This document shows, piece by piece, positions 1-10,890 of a stretch of 60,000 nucleotides of DNA. Under the pieces are notes generated by a model, which saw only the letters and a program-made list of their open reading frames with translations, was not told where the DNA came from and did no database searches. A program made the position numbers and the translations under genes. How positions within the stretch are numbered: position 1 is the first letter of the stretch; each line of letters opens with the position of its first letter. The DNA comes from Takakia lepidozioides (lineage: Eukaryota; Streptophyta; Takakiopsida; Takakiales; Takakiaceae), in contig CM060731.1 in the NCBI GenBank assembly GCA_030704615.1, positions 17,424,001-17,484,000 of the forward strand, read 5' to 3'.

Positions 1-186
1 CACACACATATCTCTCTAGCTCTTGGTTACCTCTTGTTGTTTAGCTTGTTTGCTAGGGTCACTGGGAACTTTCCCCTCAGTAAGCCTCACGGCCTTGGTG
101 GTGGTTATTTTTTCCACCTTCTGACTTTTCTATTAATTTGATTAAAAAGGCCTCTGTCTCCCTTTTTTTTTAGAAAAAAAAAACTA

Positions 187-623
187 TATGAACTTTCAAG
201 CATCCACCGTGGGATTGGATCTTGGTGGGTTAACGTTAGCTTTTGACAATATTCATGTAAGTTCATCAAGGGCTCCATCCAAAGCCACACCACAAGAAAC
301 AAACAAACATGTCCAAATTTAAGATGCTGAACAAACTTGTGCACAGGGCTACCCCTCTCATCAAGCTCATTAAAATTCGTATTCACTTCCATCTTCAAGC
401 TTTGGAGAGGCTCCACCACCCAAACCCAGAATTAGGATAGCACTCTGATTTCCACTGTCACCAGAATCAGTAAAAAATCACCCCTTCAGTCAAGTGCAAT
501 TGTGGGCTGACTTCCTACCTATGCCGGGTAGACCCCACTATCAGGAAATGGTGGATGGTCTGAGTAGCTACACAGATCAATGAATGAAGCAAGACAGTAG
601 CATCTTTCCAAGAAAACATCCTT
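187..623 (-). repeat. Segmental duplication, copy 1 (3' flank of PPR-A)
   Basis: This stretch is the sequence downstream of the minus-strand PPR-DYW relic. It matches 49372-49777, the downstream flank of the second relic, nearly base for base apart from small indels; similarity starts abruptly at the shared ACTATATGAAC near 181 and 49367. The flank and the gene were therefore duplicated together. I see no separate gene in it. Confidence 0.8.
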
Positions 624-3115
624 TCACCAGAAATCACCACAAGAACAAATCCCATCTTCAAAGTGGTGGAAAGTAGTTAACGTCCCATACAACAATTGCT
701 CGGCCAACAATCTTTGAGATGAATTTGGTGGAGGTGTGGCAGTCTCCACACACTCAAAGATTCTTGATGAGTCGTGCTGATCAGCCCAAAACCAATGGCC
801 AGCTTCTCACTGTGGTGGCAAAGAGAAAATTCCTTTCCTCCACATTATGCAATAAAAAACGTGTGTCAGGCACATACCCCGCCTCCTTCATCTGCCCAGA
901 CAATCTTCTCAGCTCAGCATGGATTTCCTTAATTCTGGGATGCAACTTGTCATCTGGCTCCTTTCTAACCCTCTGACCTTCATCATTCTTCTCACCTTTT
1001 GCAATATCATCCCACCTACTAGCTGTAGCATAGATGTTTGATATAGCAACACATAAGTCGCGGCATCCTGTTCATCCCACTTGAGGATAGATGTTGCCAC
1101 ACATTCAACCATCTCCACATTGCCATGGATTCTGCAGGCACCAAGCAAGGCCTTCCACACCACAACATCTGAATTGATTGGCATTTTATTAATCAGGTCC
1201 ACTGCCTCACGTAATTGTCCCGCACGTCCACAAGGTCTACCATGCAACCAAAGTGCTTTATTGGCGGGGTGGCACCATGATCTTGACTCAGGGAATCGAA
1301 GTAGCGTCTTCTTTCATTCGGTAGGCCACTGTGGCTGCATGCAGAGAGAACACATATAAAGGTGATATTGTCCAGCTTCAAGCCTTTCTTTTGCATTCCT
1401 TCAAATAGTTGCAGGACCTCCCTATGACAACCGTGTTGGGCATATCCTGCGATCATCGCATTCCACGGCACCACATTTCATTCAGCCATATTGTCAAATA
1501 CTCCCTTTGCATCCTCATTGCACTCACATTTCGCATACAAGTGAACCAGGGCAATGTCTAGAATGACATTTGGTACAATTCCAGCTTTGATGATGTCACC
1601 ATGAACCTCTTTGCCCTTTTCCAGGGCTGCCAGGCTTGCACACGCATTGCAAACGTACACAAACGTGATGTGGTCGGGCTTCACCCCTTCCCCCAGGTCT
1701 CCATCCCGCACCCCTGCTGTGTATATCCTACAAGCATGGCGTTCCATGACACCAAATCTCGTTCAACCATATTGTTGAACACTCCCTCCACATCCTCGAT
1801 GCTCCCACATTTGGCATACATGTCTACGAGGGTATTGTTCAGAATCACATCTGGTACAATTCCAGCTTTGGTGATGCAACCATGCACCTCTTTGCCCTTT
1901 TCCAGGGCTGTCAGGCTTGCACACGCATTGCAAACACAAACAAATCTAATGTGGTCGGGCTTCACCCCTTTGCGCAGAATCTGCTCATAGGTCTCAAAAG
2001 CATTCCTACCACACCCATGCTTGGTAAATCCTGCCAACATTATATTCCACGTGATCAAGATCATTGCGGCATTTTGTTGAATGCTTCCGCATCTTTTGCT
2101 TATAGGTCCCCAAAGCCTCCATCCCACACCCATGTTGTTGTGATCATCGCATTCCACGACACCACATCCCGTTCAGCCATGTTGTCAAATATTCTCTTTG
2201 CAACCTTCATGCTCCCGCATTTCGCATACATGTCAACAAGGCTATTGTTCAAAATCAGATTTGGTACAAGTCCAGCTTTCATATGTCAGCATGGACCTCT
2301 TTGCCGTTTTCCAGGGCTGCCAGTCTCGCACAAGCCTTGAGAATGCAAACAAATGTGACCTGATCGGGCATCACCCCTTGCTGTATCAGTTGATCATATG
2401 TCTCAAAGACATTCCTACCACAACCATGTTTGGTATATCCTGCCACCATATTGTTGAACACTAGACAAGCCTCCCTTACACTCCCATATTTGGCATACAT
2501 GTTAACAAGGGCAGTCTCCCAATTAAGGTATGACAAAATTCCAGCTTTGATAATGTCAGCATGGATATCTTTGCCCTTCTTCAGGGCCACCATGCTGGCA
2601 CCAACATTGAGAACACAAATGAATGTGGCTTGCACACGCATTACAAATGCACACAAACGTGATGTGGTCGAGCTTCCCCCCTTCCCCCATCATGGACCTC
2701 TTTGCCCTTTTCCAGGGCTGCCAGGCTTGCACAAGCATTGCAAACGCTCACATACGTGATGCGGTTGCATTTCACCCCTTCCCCCATCATTTGCTCATAG
2801 GTATGATCCAAGGCCTCCATCCCGCGCCCCTACTGTGCATACCCTGCAAGCATGGCATTCCATGACACCAAATCTCATTCAGCCATATTGTTGAACACTC
2901 CCTCCGCATCCTCAATGCTCCCACATTTGGCATACATGTCCACGAGGGTATTGTTTAGAATCACATCTGTACAATTCCAGCTTTGGCGATGCAACCATGC
3001 ACCTCTTTGCCCTTTTCCAGGGCTGCCAGGCTTGCACACGCATTGCAAACGCACACAAACGTGATGTGGTCGCGCTTCACCCCTTCCCCCATCATTTGCT
3101 CATAGGTCTCCAAGT
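624..3115 (-). pseudogene. PPR-DYW editing-factor pseudogene A (C-terminal part)
   Basis: Read on the minus strand, this has repeated PPR blocks with MYAKCGSIEDAEGVF and VSWNAM-type motifs. The E region follows (YFDSLSQDHG, MVDL, VVWKALLGACRIHGN), then a DYW deaminase with GYVPDTRF, the HSEKLA active-site box near 805-822 and CGDCHT near 742-759. It ends at a TGA at 624-626. Such proteins normally enter plastids or mitochondria and deaminate C to U in transcripts; that is family knowledge. The copy is broken: successive blocks are in different frames, a TGA replaces Arg just before VCGDCHT, and a 1-bp insertion breaks the frame near 674. The last triplet reads DFW, not DYW. The N-terminus is missing because the copy meets an inverted PPR segment near 3115. 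Block period is about 303 bp. The relic at 49778-52232 is its duplicate. Confidence 0.85.
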
Positions 3116-4620
3116 CCTCCATCTACTCAACACCCTTGTCTCCATGTATGTCAAGTGCGGGAGCATCATGGATGCTCACCAAGTGTTCAACAGAATGCCT
3201 CAACGATCTTTGATCACGTGGAATATAATGTTGGCAGGAGTTACCAAGCATGGGTGTGGTAGGAATGCTTTGGAGACCTATGAGCAACTGCTGCGCGAAG
3301 GGGTGAAGCCCAACCACATCACGTTTGTTTGTGTTTGCAATGCGTGTGCAAGCTTGGGAGCTCTGGAGGGAAAGAGGTCCATGGTGACATCATCAAAGCT
3401 GGATTTGTACTAGATGTCATTCTGAACATTGACCTGGTGGACATGCAGTATGTCAAATGTGGGTGCAGCAAGCCTAATGCGAAGGGAGAGTTCAACAATA
3501 TGGCTGAACGAGATGTGGTGTTTTGGAGTGCCATGATTGCAAGGTAAGTGCAGGATGCGTATGGGATTAAGGCTTTGGAAACCTAAGAGCAAATGATGTG
3601 GGAAGGGATGAAGCCAGACCAGGTCATGTTCATTTGTGTTTATAATATGCATATGCGAGCCTAGCAGCCCTGGGAATGGTCAAAGAGGTTTATGGTTGAC
3701 ATTATCAAAGCTGGAATTGTACCAGATGTCATTCTGAACATTCCCCTGGTGTACATCTATGCTCACCAAGTGTTCAACAAAATCTCTCAACGATCTTTGA
3801 TCACGTGGAATATAATGTTGGCAGGATTTACCAAGCATGGGTGTGGTAGGAATGCTTTGGAGACCTATGAGCAAATGATGTTGGAAGGGGTGAAGCCCGA
3901 CCGCATCACATTTGACATTTGCGTTTGCAATGTGTGTGCGAGCCTGGCAGCCCTGGAAAAGGGTAAAGAGGTCCATGCTGGCATCATCAAAGCTTGAATT
4001 GTACCAGATGTCATTTTGAACACTGCCCTGGTGGACATGTTGCCAAATTTGGGTGCATTGAAGATGCAAAGGCAGTGTTTGACAAAATGGCTGAACGTGA
4101 TGTGGTGTAGTGAAGTGCGATGATCGTAGGATATGCACAACAGGGTCGTGGGATGGAGGCTTTGGAGACCTATGAGCAAATGATGCAGGAAGAGGTGAAG
4201 CCCAACCAAATCACCTTTGTTGGCGTTCGCAATGCATGTGCAAGCCTGGCAGCCCCGGAAAATGGCAAAGAGGTCCATGGTCACATTGTCAAAGCTGGAA
4301 TTGTATCAAATGTCATTCGGAACACTGCCTTGCTGGATATGTATGCCAAATGTGGGAGTATTGAACATGAAAAGAGGGTGTTTGACATTATGGCTGAATG
4401 TGATGTGGTGTTGTGGCACGCAATGGTCGCAGGACATGCACAGCAGGGTTGCGGGATGGAGGCTTTTGAGACATATGAGCAAATGATGCAGGAAGGGGTG
4501 AAGCCCAACCACATTACGTTTGTTTGTGTTTGCAATGCGTGTGCAAGCCTGGCAGCTCCAGAAAAGGTGAATGCCTGTTGGATTACAGAGAGAAGCAGGT
4601 GCATTCAGATTTGGAACTAG
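3116..4620 (+). pseudogene. PPR repeat array pseudogene, inverted relative to A
   Basis: About five PPR blocks run on the plus strand, with repeated GVKPNHITFVCVCNACASL and GKEVHG motifs. The marker sequence encoding VKP recurs near 3300, 3605, 3889, 4194 and 4497, a period of about 284-305 bp. The first block (LLNTLVSMYVKCGSIMDAHQVF) matches the N-terminal block of the relic at 49778-52232, so this is the front of such a gene. No E or DYW region follows; the reading leaves PPR sequence at AWITERSR-like codons and stops at 4618-4620. Stops and frameshifts occur near 3543, 3996 and 4108. Longest open piece is 4120-4620. With the minus-strand array just upstream it forms a large imperfect palindrome centred near 3115. 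Confidence 0.85.
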
Positions 4621-5540
4621 TGTTATAAGTAGGGTTGGGGTGTTTTATGGAAGAACTCCACACCGTCAGTGTCAGCTGCTAGCACCAAGGCAAGGATGTA
4701 TGCCTGATTTGTACACATGCAGGGATAGCTGAAGGATCAGGAATAAAGTGTGGGTCCAGATTCATCCAAGAGGGCCGGATTTCAAACACAAGATTACTTC
4801 TGATTCCCCGTGGATCAATAGCTACAAGAAACCTCCATGGGTAGATGGTCAACTAGAAACAGCAGCGGCAACAACACAATTGATAGAACTAGGCACCGCT
4901 AACAAAGGCACCTTCTTCAACACATTTCAGCCTGTTTCCCCTGTTATCAGAGTCATCCCTAAATTTTCATGTTGAATTATGCAAGTTAGCTTGTTGATGG
5001 ATCTATGGTGGTTTTGGAGTGATTTTGACATGTTACTACCAATGTGGCAACAGGAAAGTATCGAAAAACAGATAACAGAGACGAGGAGAAGCTCTAAAAT
5101 GAACACGTTTCCGACCCAAGTCAATGGTGGAACAATTGAGGCAAAAAGGTGAATACCTCTTGGAAGCAGACGCAAGTCAGCATAGGAACTCGTGTGATAA
5201 GTATGGTTGGGGTGTTTGCTGGAAGATTTCTAGGCTATCATTGCTAGCTGCTAGCAACAAGGCAAGATGTATGCATGATTTGTGCAGAGGCATGGATAGC
5301 TGAAGGAACGGGCATAGAGTGTGGGTCCAGATTCATCCAAGAGGGCCGGATTTCAAGCTCCAGATTACCTATCATTCCTTGTGGAAGGATAGCTACAAGA
5401 AACTTGCATGGGTAGATGGTCAACTGGAAGCTGCAGCAACAATGCTCCTTCACTTAACTTGCCCACCAGATTCCAAGCTACTCATGCAAGAGACAAAGCT
5501 AAGTATCTGAATCTGCTGAATTGTTTTCCTTGGTTTATAG
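4621..5540. repeat. Two tandem copies of a PPR-flank sequence
   Basis: 4621-4980 and 5191-5540 are diverged direct copies about 571 bp apart. Each holds GTTGGGGTGTTT, then GATAGCTGAAGGA, GTGGGTCCAGATTC and GGGTAGATGGTCAACT. A partly matching copy lies in inverse orientation at 52340-52800, beside the second PPR relic, so this block travels with the PPR genes. The 4900-5170 part (GTTTTGGAGTGATTTTGACA, CAGATAACAGAGACGAGGAG) also matches the tandem units at 52500-53000 in reverse. I see no gene here. Confidence 0.7.
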
Positions 5541-6115
5541 GGGGCAGGGCAAAGAATCATAGGTAGTTTTGTGCTTGAAATGCAGCCCTCTTGCATGAAT
5601 CTGAACCCACATTCCATCCCTGCTCCTTCAGCTATTCCTGCCAAGAGAAAGGGAGAGGGAGGGCGCGGCAAGGAGAGGGAGAGGCAAGGAGAGGGAGATG
5701 GTAGCCAGTGGTGTGCTCACTGTTTGGGGGGGGGGGGTGGCTGTCAGGTCGCTCACGAGCTGGAGCAAGCAGGCTGTCGCCGCCGCAGCAGCCAGCCAGC
5801 CACCAGCAGAGAGCTCCCGCATTTGGTGAGTATTCAGCGATGCTCCCGCACTTGACATACATGTTGACGAGGCAGGCGTTGCATAAAAAAATGTCTGGCT
5901 TAAATCCAGTTTGGATAAGGTGAACGTGCACCTGCCCACCAGTTTCCACGCTTTTTCATCTTTATGCTAAAATGTCTCATCGGTTTAATTAAAGGGGGTA
6001 GGGCAGCGAATCGACATATTACGTAGCTTTGTGCTTCAAATCCAACTCTGTCGGACGAATCTGAACCCACACTAGTCCACCCTTGCTCCTTCAGTTATCC
6101 ATGCCAAGAGAGAGA
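5541..6115. repeat. Inverted and duplicated copies of the same PPR leader block
   Basis: 5541-5650 is the reverse complement of the GATAGCTGAAGGA/GTGGGTCCAGATTC part of the preceding direct repeats, making a small palindrome centred near 5480. 5985-6110 is a second diverged copy in that orientation (GGGGGTAGGGCAG versus GGGGGCAGGGCAA, then GAATCTGAACCCACA). A purine-rich GA tract and a G run lie between (5645-5735). Open frames here are low-complexity artefacts apart from the short PPR fragment. Confidence 0.6.
5826..5949 (-). pseudogene. PPR gene N-terminal fragment
   Basis: On the minus strand this reads GGQVHVHLIQTGFKPDIFL, then NMYVKCGSIAE: one P-type/L-type PPR motif pair like the N-terminal block of the 49778-52232 relic (GKQMHTHIIQSGFTPSVF). 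It then runs into GC-rich simple sequence and is lost. It is an orphan piece of the same PPR family, probably the missing N-terminal part of a rearranged copy. Confidence 0.7.
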
Positions 6116-6129
6116 GGGAGAGAGAGTGC

Positions 6130-6685
6130 AAGGCAAGGTAGGGCATGGAGAGGGAAATCCATAGGTTCATATGTTGTTCAGAGAATGAGTGAATTTTAAA
6201 TAAAGCTACTGTGAGGGCAACATGAGGGCAACATATATGTTATGCTGCCCCCTTTAGACTGTTTTGAGGAGCCTGATTTTGGGATTGTACTGCAATTTTG
6301 TAAATCTGAGTGATAGTTGTTTAAGACAATATCTTGTTACTCTGCTTCTATCTTCAGTGCCTATATAGTGTCCTTTGCACTTTGTCAAACACTCCTGTGC
6401 TATTTTGTAAATTTGACTGGCAATTGTTTAAGACAAGCTCTTTTTACATTTTAAGTGCCTATGTTATGTCCTTTGCACTTTCTCACTTTGTTCTTTTCTG
6501 TGATTCTTGCCTGAGAATGAAGCATTGATTTATTCTAGTATAGGTAGTAAGCTACAGTAGGTAGAATCATTATAGCAGTAGAAGTATAGATTACAGAAAG
6601 GCGTGTGCATGGCTAGGGTTCTACTATAGGTAGTAAGCAATATCACTTTAACATCACTAAACAACCTTCAATCATGCATTGACAC
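6130..6685. other. AT-rich intergenic DNA, no gene seen
   Basis: There is no convincing coding sequence. Two phrases recur in diverged form (GTTTAAGACAA near 6322 and 6428; CTTTGCACTTT near 6375 and 6472), suggesting an old local duplication of about 100 bp. Confidence 0.5.
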
Positions 6686-6990
6686 GTGTCATATCGACCA
6701 TAAAACACCTGGCAACGAGTTATTATAAGCATAGTCGTGGTTCTCACTGTTAAATACATTTAACAAACCCCTCATATGATGCCACGTGTCCACATATCAG
6801 GATGTTTGTAGTTAGGACAATGACTGCAAGACCTCATATGCCACGTGTCCAGATATTAGCATGTTTGTAGTCAGGATAATGACTCTAGGACTTCATCATG
6901 GATATGCCACGTGGCAGTTTCGGGAGACGCCATATGGCGCACATCCACAAAACCTCATGGACTTATTATAAAGAGACACGTGTACAGTTT
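6686..6990. promoter_or_regulatory. Cluster of five CACGTG (G-box) motifs
   Basis: Five CACGTG hexamers lie within 300 bp: near 6691 (ACACGTGTC), 6783 and 6841 (both GCCACGTGTCC), 6907 (GCCACGTGGC) and 6977 (ACACGTGTAC). Two sit inside a diverged 58-bp tandem unit (6781-6838 and 6839-6896), which accounts for part of the cluster. G-boxes are bound by plant bZIP, bHLH and ABA-response factors. No intact gene starts downstream within 3 kb, so use as a promoter is unproven; it could belong to a transposon. Confidence 0.45.
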
Positions 6991-7288
6991 GTAGCAGCAC
7001 ACTAAGTCATGTATGGTAGAAGTACGTATAACTGCCACATGACAGTGAGATGTATCACTTGGTTCATCTGACTGCAGTCATCCATGACCGACCATACTGT
7101 ATTCATTGTATTGACTTGGTTTGTACGACTTAAAGTCATATAAGTCATATGTACCGTTTATGACTACGGGATAGTCATATATACAGTCATATATACCGCG
7201 ATCTGTTGTAGTGTTTGTTCTGCGGATTCTGGCTGAGAAAGAACCCCCATCGCCCTAGAATTCTCCACTGAAGGCCAGATTGGAAAAA

Positions 7289-7582
7289 AAGAATGGCAAG
7301 GGGAAAAAGAAGGCAAAAGACAAGGACAAGGACAACGGGGATGTTCTTGGACCGGGAGGAGGTGACCGCGTGCAGACCCCACCCCCACCCCTAAACCCGG
7401 ATCGGAGGATGAAGGTGATGAAGGAGTCATACGACGCATAGGAGCACCCATCCCGAGTCACTTTCCCCTGCAAGTCCGAACTTGTGAACGATGGATTCCT
7501 CGCCATGATGGAGACCAGGAAATCGGGTTACAGTGGTGCTCCTTCAGCAACGTGGGACAAAGCTTTGTGTTTTTCTCCAATT
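7289..7582 (+). pseudogene. Possible orphan exon, lysine-rich, unrecognised
   Basis: One plus-strand frame reads KGKKKAKDKDKDNGD, then VQTPPPPLNPDRRMKVMKES, an in-frame TAG near 7439, then FPCKSELVNDGFLAMMETRK and a possible donor G|GTAAGT at 7582/7583. The sequence looks exon-like (charged, proline-rich, no repeats), but I do not recognise the family and find no partner exon. It may be an exon captured by a mobile element. Confidence 0.2.
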
Positions 7583-7589
7583 GGTAAGT

Positions 7590-8825
7590 GTAGGTGCATT
7601 AAAAAACGCGCAATTTTTTTTTTTGAGTATTTTTGAGCCAGGAGAGTCGAATTATACGTGGACAGTGCAGAATCAGGACCATTTGTTATAGAAACGATGA
7701 AACATCGACACAACTACTAGTATGGCCCGCAAATAGAAGAGTCTGCGACGTCCATGAAGCCAAAGCGCTCAGGAGTTTATACGACTAGGGTACCTGCAAG
7801 GAACAGTTGTTGAAGGCGTGCGATTCAAGTCGTCCGTTCAAACATCTAGGGGCCGATTAAATGACTGCAGACAACGGTTTGCCTATTCCTCACCTCAACG
7901 TCCGATCGCTATTCAATGCAAGCAAGGAGTGCTTGGCCTTAAGATGAAAATGCCCGATGGGCTGTGCTTTAAACGACACGGTTGACAACGGTTTTGCAAT
8001 GTACAAGTAGAAATTTTCACGTTGCCCCAATGCAGTTTCATGAGGACGCTGGAGGCGTGGATCACATGATCATGATTACGATGTTATTTTCATGCTCAAA
8101 TACAACAGTGACAACGATCAAACATGTGTTCCCCTGTGTTTTAGTTCATGCATGCAAACAGACATTGCAGTGCGGCTAGTAGCAACTACCGGCGGTGTAT
8201 TCTTTTTCCCAGGAGGACAATTAGGTTTTTGTGTATGAAACAAATTCAAGAAGCTTCCGAGATGTCTTGGTCTTCTATCAAAAATCCTAAAGAGGTTTTA
8301 TCCAGCGGTTGTGGCCGACAGGGATTTTGCTGTGCAAAGTACCTTCAGCGAACATGACGAAGCCGGAATCGAGCGCTGTTGGGGGAGGGATTTTTTGTAT
8401 GTGATTAAAAGTTATACAAGATAATGCGGAAGGAATTTCAGCCCCAAGCATTGATATCTTCATAACCAAAAAATATGCTACGCATTGAAAGCAGTGTTTT
8501 CGCGTGCAATTGACGCTTGTTGATTTTCCATGGTTGATGGTGGAACCACATGGACCTGAAGTTTGTTGGGTATTTTAAGCATACCTCAAGGGAATTTGTG
8601 GCCAAGTCTCAAGAGTTTTGGAGAGGATTTACAACAAATCACCGTTTGTGAAGTTTTCGAGCGTCCGTGGCCACAAGAAATTCAATTGAAGGGGATTTTT
8701 GGGCCTCAAAGGGATAAGAGCGCCTTGGGACAGCTGGTCAGATGAAAAGTGACACCTATCAACCAAGAAGTGTTGAAATATTTTCTTATCCAAGGATTTT
8801 GGATATTCTATCCAATCATTTTTTT
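7590..8825. other. Intergenic DNA, no gene seen
   Basis: Only short open frames without recognisable motifs occur. The sequence leads without a clear boundary into the TATA-containing region that follows. Confidence 0.4.
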
Positions 8826-9320
8826 TAGTTTTTCTAGTATAAATAGCTTAGGAGGTGAGCTTGCTCACCACTTTGACACTCTTGTTTTTTTGCTTGTTAG
8901 TTAGTTGCTTAGAGAGCTTGCTTGTGAGCATAGCTTTGCCTTATGCAACTTGCTTTGTGAAGTCTTAGTTTGCTTGTGAGCTTAGAGCTTAGCCTAGATG
9001 TTTTAGGCAAGCTCGGAGGAAGCAACTAGTGCAACTTATGAAGACTAGGGATACCCTAGGTGCTTAAGTTGTAGGCCAAGTGCCATTTGAAAAGGAGAAA
9101 ACCTCCCCAAAAAGAGGAGTGTGGTTCAACTTGAGAGAGTGGCGAGTCCTTAGAGAGAAGAGGAGGTAGAAAAGCAACTGCAATCTCCACAAGAGAGGTG
9201 AGCTTCTATCCCTTCCCCTAGGTTTTGGTAGTCTTCTTAGCCAAGTGAAGGCACCCTAGAGTGGAGAGAGGGTTTCTTCGTACTTGTTCAAAGTTTGCTT
9301 TGTTCTTTTGTGTTTTGTTG
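8826..9320 (+). other. Possible LTR promoter/leader with TATA box
   Basis: TATAAATAG at 8838-8846 sits in an AT-rich context. It is followed by a CTTGCTTG/GAGCTTAG-rich, non-coding, transcript-like leader. This layout resembles the U3/R part of a plant LTR retrotransposon, but I find no second copy, no TG/CA ends and no primer-binding site, so the call is weak. Confidence 0.2.
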
Positions 9321-10885
9321 TTAAAAGTTCTTTGCACTAACCCTAGCTTGGTCCTACTAACAAGAGAGTGGTGGGAGCTTGGGAAAGAGATGAAGACTAA
9401 CTCTCCTTAGTGGCCAAGAGGCCCAATGAGTTGTCATTTTGTTCTATGTTTTGCTTTTTATCTTAAGAATGGAAAGATCTAACCCTAGAGTGCTAGTCAT
9501 ATAGTGGAGTAGCTCTAAGATGGGTGTGGGTTCTCTTTGTGTTGGCCACTAAGCCCTTTGTGTTGTTCAAGTTGATGAACCACTGACCCTTGACTTCCAA
9601 GACTAACCATGCAAGGGTTAGCTTAGTTCAAGCTTGGAATCAATAGGAGTGATTAGTTTTTGTCATTTGAAGTTGAGGGGAGTGAAGCCTAGAGCAACTA
9701 GGTCAATCACCTCTTTGTCTTCTCCACTAGGCCCTACTTTCCCCATGAAAGAGAGAGGAAACAAGAAGGTTAGGGAGAAGGAATTTTTTTTGCAAGTGTA
9801 ATTTTTCTTTGTCCCATGTCGCTGGAATTTTAAACACCTTCCCAACCCAATTTTCAGAGCTTGATTCTATTAAGTTTGGGCCCCCATAGCCCATATAAAG
9901 CTTGGGGGACCTTATTCTTGAAGAAGCTAGTATATTTTTTTGACTAACCCCAATGGTTAGTACAACCCAAAGGTTGTGGCATGTTATGGGGGATGCGGTT
10001 GTTCTTTTTCAAGGCATGATGGAATTAAAGTGGGCCATGATGATGGGCCTTTATGCCTAGGTCAATAGCAAGCTTTGGCTATTGTGTGGTACTAAGCACG
10101 AACCACGAGAAGGGGGAAAGTGGGGGGCGCGTTGATTGGCGCCAGGCCCGCACGGCTGTCGGGCTGCGCAACAAGCTTAAAAAGCGTGGGGGATTTCCAA
10201 ATTCCTTCCGGATCCCCTGGTTCCAGCTTTTACCCGCCGGCTTGGACCGTTGGACTTTGGTGCGAGACCCGCTCCAGCTCCAATAGCGTCGCGCCACCAC
10301 GCGTGTGGCAGGCCCTGCGTCCGCCGGATAAAAGCATCTTCTTATTAACCAGCGATCCCTAAGATATGGGGGTGACCACTTTAATATTTTGAGTGAGGTT
10401 AATATAGCATGAGGGTTAGGGATGGTGCATTTGGGGTAGTTTTTAGTGGCTAATCTTGAAGTTAAGGGGGCTGCTAAGGTCACCTTGGTGCCGTCGTTTA
10501 GAGTCATAGGAAATTACTTAGGGCCGAAACGGCTTTGCAGGGCAGCACGAGACACCTCGGCGAAGGAAAGAGGGAAGAAAGTCCATAGAATTTGAACCGA
10601 TGATCATTGGGGGTCCAAACGAGAGAGACGACCGAAGGACTAGCATTTGTCCTTGAGGAGTTGTTTTTACGGATGGATGTTGGTGGATGAAATAAGAAAT
10701 ATTTCATCCACATGATGGATGAACAATGGATGAATAGAGGATGATGAATGCAGTTTTTCATCAAATTGCAAGGATGAACAGAGAATGATTAGTGGATGAA
10801 AAACCAGTCCAGCTCTAAGGGGATGTGAACTTGAGACCTAGGGGCTTGGGGGTTGTTTATTAATGGGCTAGGGGGGTGTTTTGAA
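9321..10885. other. Repeat-derived intergenic DNA, no gene supported
   Basis: Apart from a GC-rich piece at 10080-10350 with overlapping open frames on both strands, it is plain AT-rich DNA. The GC-rich frames show no protein family motifs. A short GGATGAA-rich tract lies at 10675-10800. Confidence 0.35.
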
Positions 10886-10890
10886 CTATT

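Noticed and set aside
5628-5949. Pair of overlapping minus-strand frames of about 100 aa
   Set aside because: Only the first 40 residues are PPR-like; the rest is GA- and GC-rich simple sequence.
10079-10507. 142-aa minus-strand open frame in GC-rich DNA
   Set aside because: Overlapping frames are open on both strands, composition is Arg/Ser-rich and no family motif is seen; most likely a composition effect.
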